Positions 4,745 through 6,484 of a stretch of DNA of 6,484 nt are shown piece after piece. This DNA is from Candidatus Thorarchaeota archaeon. Lineage in GTDB: Archaea; Asgardarchaeota; Thorarchaeia; Thorarchaeales; Thorarchaeaceae. The translations under genes were made by a program, and so were the position numbers. Numbering within the stretch: position 1 is the stretch's first letter; each line of letters begins with the position of its first letter. The stretch lies in assembly GCA_029856425.1 (NCBI GenBank), contig JAHQWZ010000107.1:1-6484 (forward strand). The letters are read 5' to 3'. The notes under the pieces were generated by a model that saw only the letters and a list, made by a program, of their open reading frames with translations, was not told where the DNA came from and searched no databases.

Positions 4745-6160
4745 TTAACAACACGTTCTTTCTTTGGTCCGGACAGTCGCTTGGGAGGACAGCGTTCTTC
4801 CCATTTCTTCCTTTTGTGTTTCCGTTCCGCCTTGAACTAGAATTCCTCCTTCAATTGTTGGGTTGCTACCCGAGATCAAACCAATCCATGCATTCCGGAA
4901 GGAAACCAAGACACTCTCCAGAGCACTGTCCGCACGTGGAGAACGAAATGCTGTCGCAAGGAGCCACCCGAAGAATATGAGAGCTGGGACGACTTTCGAG
5001 CTATGGTAGATAATTTGCCAAACTGGACTCCAAGTTATTGGGTGGACTCCTGGACCAATACCTGAGAGAAATACAATAATTGGCATTATGGGCACACTCA
5101 TCAATAGGACTAACACGAAAGGTACCCACCGTGCCTTGTCCTCAGGTCGACCCCGGAACCAAGCGAGCACTAAAAGCGGCAGAATAAAGGTATAGTGATG
5201 TTCCCAAACGTCTGTCATTACGAAGAAATAGGCTGTTGAGAACAACCCAGAACACGCCCATAAATCCCGTGAGTATAATGTGGCAGCAATTGCCAACATA
5301 AAGAAGACACCAATAAGTAGACCAGTAACGCTGCGAAAATCTCCGCTAGGCTGACCGAGTAGATAAAAGAGTAGCATATTCAATGAATGACTACCTACAT
5401 ACGGAGAGATGTAAATTGTACGGGCGGTATTAAAATCGAGAAAGAATCTGAGAGATTCCAAACCTGCTGGCACTGCAACAATCGCCAGCACTGTCACAAT
5501 GAACGCTACTAAGACTGACCGAACCCGTCCTGCTCCTATGAGTACAGGTGCAATGAAAAAGGGGATCAATTTAGTAAGTCCACCTGTCGTCCAGAAAAGT
5601 GTCATAGTCCCCCTTCTCCCTTTGCGCCCGCCAACAAACGAAGGTGTGGTTAGTGCAAAAAACATCAAGATTGCAGCAAAGAGGGTGACTTGCCCTAGAT
5701 AGAGTTCAATGTAGATTGGGGAAAACACAAACCACATCCCCATTGCCATTCTCCCCTCCCAAGCAGGCCGATGCAGTGCTTTGGCTAGGGATCGAGTCCG
5801 TAAAGCTGCCAACCACAAAGAAACCGTTAATAATCCAACCCAGAGCCAATAGGCGAGAAGGGGAGGTACCAGATTAACAGCAACTCCAAAAGAATAGGCA
5901 AAATAGGGGAGGTATCTATACGTGTATAGATAGGGTACAACCAAGGGGTCTGGTATAGTATAGCAATCAAGCCCGTTCAGAATATTATGTCCAGCCTGAT
6001 AATATGCGAAAAAGTCCGCGCCTTGGCCAACTAAGTAATGCGTGTCATGAAAGAGAAAGTTTAACGTCCCAGTCCACAGCGATGAGATGAATCCCACATG
6101 GATGATAATAGTAATCGTCAAGAAACCCCAACTCATCCATCTTCGCAACCATCCTTCCAT
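4745..6160 (-). CDS. GT87/DUF2029 family membrane glycosyltransferase (GT-C fold)
   Basis: The predicted protein is a polytopic membrane enzyme of the GT87 (DUF2029) family. These enzymes transfer a sugar, often mannose, from a polyprenyl-phosphate donor on the outer face of the membrane. Numbered from upstream TTG 6211, the early extracellular loop has GADFFAYYQAG (64-74), where Asp66 is the likely GT-C catalytic base. It continues with DCYTIPDP and YTYRYLPYF (97-104), typical family signatures. Further landmarks are YLGQVTLFAAILMFFAL (171-187), GLTKLIPFFIAP (211-222) and the late WEHHYTF (336-342). About ten hydrophobic segments are visible. A hydrophilic tail of about 65 residues follows residue 423 and ends in Cys-Cys. 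The start is uncertain: ATG 6160 gives 471 residues; TTG 6211 or GTG 6166 are alternatives. The donor sugar and acceptor cannot be read. It lies downstream of an MDR dehydrogenase gene on the same strand. Confidence 0.8.
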   Translation of the reverse strand: MEGWLRRWMSWGFLTITIIIHVGFISSLWTGTLNFLFHDTHYLVGQGADFFAYYQAGHNILNGLDCYTIPDPLVVPYLYTYRYLPYFAYSFGVAVNLVPPLLAYWLWVGLLTVSLWLAALRTRSLAKALHRPAWEGRMAMGMWFVFSPIYIELYLGQVTLFAAILMFFALTTPSFVGGRKGRRGTMTLFWTTGGLTKLIPFFIAPVLIGAGRVRSVLVAFIVTVLAIVAVPAGLESLRFFLDFNTARTIYISPYVGSHSLNMLLFYLLGQPSGDFRSVTGLLIGVFFMLAIAATLYSRDLWACSGLFSTAYFFVMTDVWEHHYTFILPLLVLAWFRGRPEDKARWVPFVLVLLMSVPIMPIIVFLSGIGPGVHPITWSPVWQIIYHSSKVVPALIFFGWLLATAFRSPRADSALESVLVSFRNAWIGLISGSNPTIEGGILVQGGTETQKEEMGRTLSSQATVRTKERTCC

Positions 6161-6192
6161 GGGCACTGCAAAGCCCTCATTTCTTGAGATTC

Positions 6193-6249
6193 CTACTCCC
6201 CCCAGATGCAATATCTACAATGACAGTCAGTGCATACAATCGCATTCAT
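6193..6249 (-). other. Possible Cys-rich leader micro-ORF before the glycosyltransferase gene
   Basis: An ATG at 6249 opens an 18-codon frame (MNAIVCTDCHCRYCIWGE) ending in TAG. It has four cysteines in a C-x-x-C-x-C-x-x-C pattern. It begins close to where a transcript from the TATA-like box at 6283-6290 would start, so it could be translated as a leader peptide. It is in a different frame from the glycosyltransferase. It may be a chance ORF. Confidence 0.15.
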
Positions 6250-6282
6250 GAGAATTCCGTTACCTATTCACGGATTGGTTTC

Positions 6283-6290
6283 ATTTAAAG
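6283..6290 (-). promoter_or_regulatory. TATA-like box before the glycosyltransferase gene
   Basis: On the minus strand the bases read CTTTAAAT, overlapping the TAA stop of the upstream dehydrogenase gene. A transcript would start near 6260, about 50 bases before TTG 6211 and 100 before ATG 6160. The glycosyltransferase could instead be read through from the dehydrogenase gene. Confidence 0.35.
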
Positions 6291-6484
6291 ATGGTCCAGA
6301 GTTATGACTACATTTCCCTTTTTGTGTCCTTTATCGACGTACCTGTGAGCCTCAACAATTTCCTCCAGGGGATAGGTCCTATCTATAACTGGTTTGAGCT
6401 TTCCATCCTCAATAAGCTGTCTGAGGAAGACTAGATTCTCAGCTTCTTCTTTTGTCGACGAACCAACAGAAAGGAAGACTCCAT
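6285..6484 (-). CDS. Zinc-type alcohol dehydrogenase (MDR superfamily), C-terminal 65 residues
   Basis: A frame entering from the right edge encodes 65 residues and stops at TAA 6285. The segment includes FLRQLIEDGKLKPVIDRTYP, then LEEIVEAHRYVDKGHKKGN and finally VVITLDHL. This is the characteristic C-terminus of medium-chain dehydrogenases/quinone oxidoreductases: the (I/L)(E/D)xGK(L/I)xPVIDRxYPLEE helix, the A-H-R-Y-x-x-x-G-H-x-x-G-K/N segment, and a closing V-V-I-x-x strand. These enzymes oxidise or reduce alcohols, aldehydes or quinones using NAD(P)H. The catalytic zinc and nucleotide-binding regions lie beyond the window, so whether zinc is bound cannot be judged. The gene is truncated by the window edge, not obviously by mutation. 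Confidence 0.9.
   Translation of the reverse strand, partial: GVFLSVGSSTKEEAENLVFLRQLIEDGKLKPVIDRTYPLEEIVEAHRYVDKGHKKGNVVITLDHL

Noticed and set aside
4736..4756. Repeated TAACAA and GTTAAC palindrome just after the glycosyltransferase stop
   Set aside because: The copies are only six bases long in an AT-rich gap, so chance is sufficient; no array or attachment-site structure accompanies them.
5499..5702. Plus-strand ORF of 67 codons
   Set aside because: It is antisense to the glycosyltransferase helices and its basic, Pro-rich composition is what the reverse of a hydrophobic gene gives.

Overview
The window looks archaeal. Several genes are preceded by TATA-type promoter boxes placed so that transcripts would have almost no leader. 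TTG and GTG start codons appear likely, Shine-Dalgarno sites are sparse, and base composition is moderate. Protein style (an MFS permease with a TTG start, a GyrI-like protein with an archaeal-style Cys-rich tail, a DUF422/CruF-like membrane enzyme, a short winged-helix regulator) would fit an Asgard archaeon such as a Thorarchaeota-like lineage. That placement is inference from memory and not certain.

Layout. Positions 1-725 (minus strand) hold two membrane-protein genes in tandem: a 172-residue protein with two membrane helices and a cytosolic helical tail, then a gene cut by the left edge. Positions 726-824 are a divergent promoter region with one clear TATA-like box. Positions 825-3270 (plus strand) hold a 12-helix MFS transporter followed closely by a GyrI-like ligand-binding protein fused to a cysteine-rich C-terminal domain. 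Positions 3271-3765 lack a confident gene. They contain two hairpin-forming repeats, a possible terminator and what looks like a decayed small minus-strand gene, with a less convincing 63-codon plus-strand ORF antisense to it.

Positions 3766-6484 are all minus strand. Reading in the direction of transcription they are: the last 65 codons of a zinc-type (MDR) alcohol dehydrogenase cut by the right edge, a GT87/DUF2029-type polyprenyl-phosphate-dependent glycosyltransferase, a winged-helix regulator with its own strong TATA box, and a CruF/DUF422-like carotenoid-hydratase-family membrane protein 12 bases after the regulator.

How the genes may work together (inference). The MFS permease and GyrI-like protein form a plausible export/ligand-sensing or detoxification pair. 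The regulator and CruF-like protein form a two-gene operon probably controlled by the regulator itself. The glycosyltransferase and CruF-like protein both act in the membrane on isoprenoid-type substrates, but the sequence does not show that they share a pathway. I see no CRISPR array, tRNA, rRNA, insertion sequence or phage gene.
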